A stretch of DNA of 64,000 nucleotides. Origin: Bifidobacterium castoris. GTDB taxonomy: Bacteria > Actinomycetota > Actinomycetes > Actinomycetales > Bifidobacteriaceae. This document shows positions 63,794 to 64,000 of the stretch, piece by piece. The DNA lies in contig NZ_QXGI01000002.1 in NCBI RefSeq assembly GCF_003952025.1, positions 310,001 through 374,000 on the forward strand, given 5' to 3'. Numbering within the stretch: position 1 is the stretch's first letter; each line of letters begins with the position of its first letter. The notes beneath the pieces were generated by a model. The model made no database searches. It saw only the letters and a list, made by a program, of their open reading frames with translations, and was not told where the DNA came from. The translations under genes and the position numbers were made by a program.

Positions 63794-64000
63794 ATGCTAG
63801 TTTCCGCAGATTTCACCACCGTGCCGGACCTTTACGCCAAGCAGGCGCCCGATGACGCCCGCGTGGACGGCGTGCCGTGCATCTCCTTCCCCTTCTACAT
63901 CGACCATCTCAATCCGGCCGTCAAATACCTGCATTGGGAGTTCAGCGATCCCGATTCGATTCCGGTGTGCGGATTCGAATGGATCCACTGGACGATGGCG
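63794..64000 (+). CDS. PEBP/RKIP (YbhB) family protein, 5' part
   Basis: 69 codons are visible before the right edge. The translation includes VPCISFPFYIDHLNPAVKYL and the pattern WEFSDPDSIPVCGFEWIHWT, which matches the DPDAP...FxHW motif of phosphatidylethanolamine-binding-like proteins. In this copy Ser-Ile-Pro stands for Ala-Pro. ATG 63794 follows GATACTGGAGTC, which could be a -10 (GATACT) or a GGAG ribosome site. Function in bacteria is not defined; a ligand-binding or stress role is usual. Confidence 0.7.
   Translation, partial: MLVSADFTTVPDLYAKQAPDDARVDGVPCISFPFYIDHLNPAVKYLHWEFSDPDSIPVCGFEWIHWTMA

Overview
The window is chromosomal DNA from a high-GC Gram-positive actinobacterium, almost certainly a Bifidobacterium. 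The evidence is the gene content and order: ppk next to a MutT1-type Nudix/phosphatase fusion, a Tad pilus locus beside dnaX-recR, a split aspartokinase followed by asd and leuA, a UbiB-like kinase, a GH42 beta-galactosidase and sugar ABC permeases without their own ATPase. Codon use is strongly GC-ending in the core genes. The species cannot be fixed from this sequence alone.

Layout. 1-3.5 kb: start of a membrane protein (minus), a gene-poor stretch with a long palindrome, tRNA-Lys(TTT), a C69 dipeptidase and a TetR regulator. 3.5-8.8 kb: ftsY, then the nitrogen-control genes amt-PII-glnD; this GlnD has no ACT domains. 8.8-12.4 kb: a cluster of DnaA boxes, an unrecognised 518-aa protein and the replicative helicase dnaB. 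12.4-20.4 kb: murT-gatD (lipid II amidation), a phasin-like protein, a UbiB-like kinase, a glycerophosphodiesterase, an SDR epimerase and upp. 20.4-29.4 kb: a carbohydrate island with different codon use (GH42 fused to a degenerate SGNH-like domain, GPH symporter, AraC regulator, ABC binding lipoprotein and two permeases), bounded on both sides by copies of the same repeat family. 29.4-33.6 kb (minus): an unknown protein, a MutT1-like Nudix/SixA protein and ppk. 33.6-34.4 kb: a non-coding stretch with a likely small RNA ending in a strong terminator. 34.4-39 kb: Tad pilus genes (tadZ, A, B, C, flp, tadE, tadF-like). 39.2-48.2 kb: dnaX, recR, aspartokinase alpha and beta as separate genes, asd, a DUF5701-like protein and leuA. 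48.3-53.7 kb: an accessory module with lower GC-codon bias. It has a small secreted Trp-rich, Cys-free protein, three ABC-2-type membrane proteins, one ABC ATPase, and a divergent NarL-type response regulator plus histidine kinase. 53.9-64 kb: class A PBP, inositol-phosphate synthase, SRP RNA, a PAP2 protein, topA, tmk, the delta' subunit gene and the start of a PEBP-family gene.

The best candidate for an undescribed system is the 48.3-53.7 kb module. It looks like a bacteriocin/export-immunity or envelope-stress cassette. The secreted product gene is expressed first, and a hairpin separates it from the transporter genes. A perfect 9-bp dyad abuts the -35 of its promoter, next to the two-component genes that probably control it. 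Other notable points are the DnaA-box cluster away from oriC, the SGNH-like/GH42 fusion inside a repeat-flanked island, and a recurrent TAnnnT-N6-8-ATG arrangement at nine genes that predicts leaderless mRNAs.
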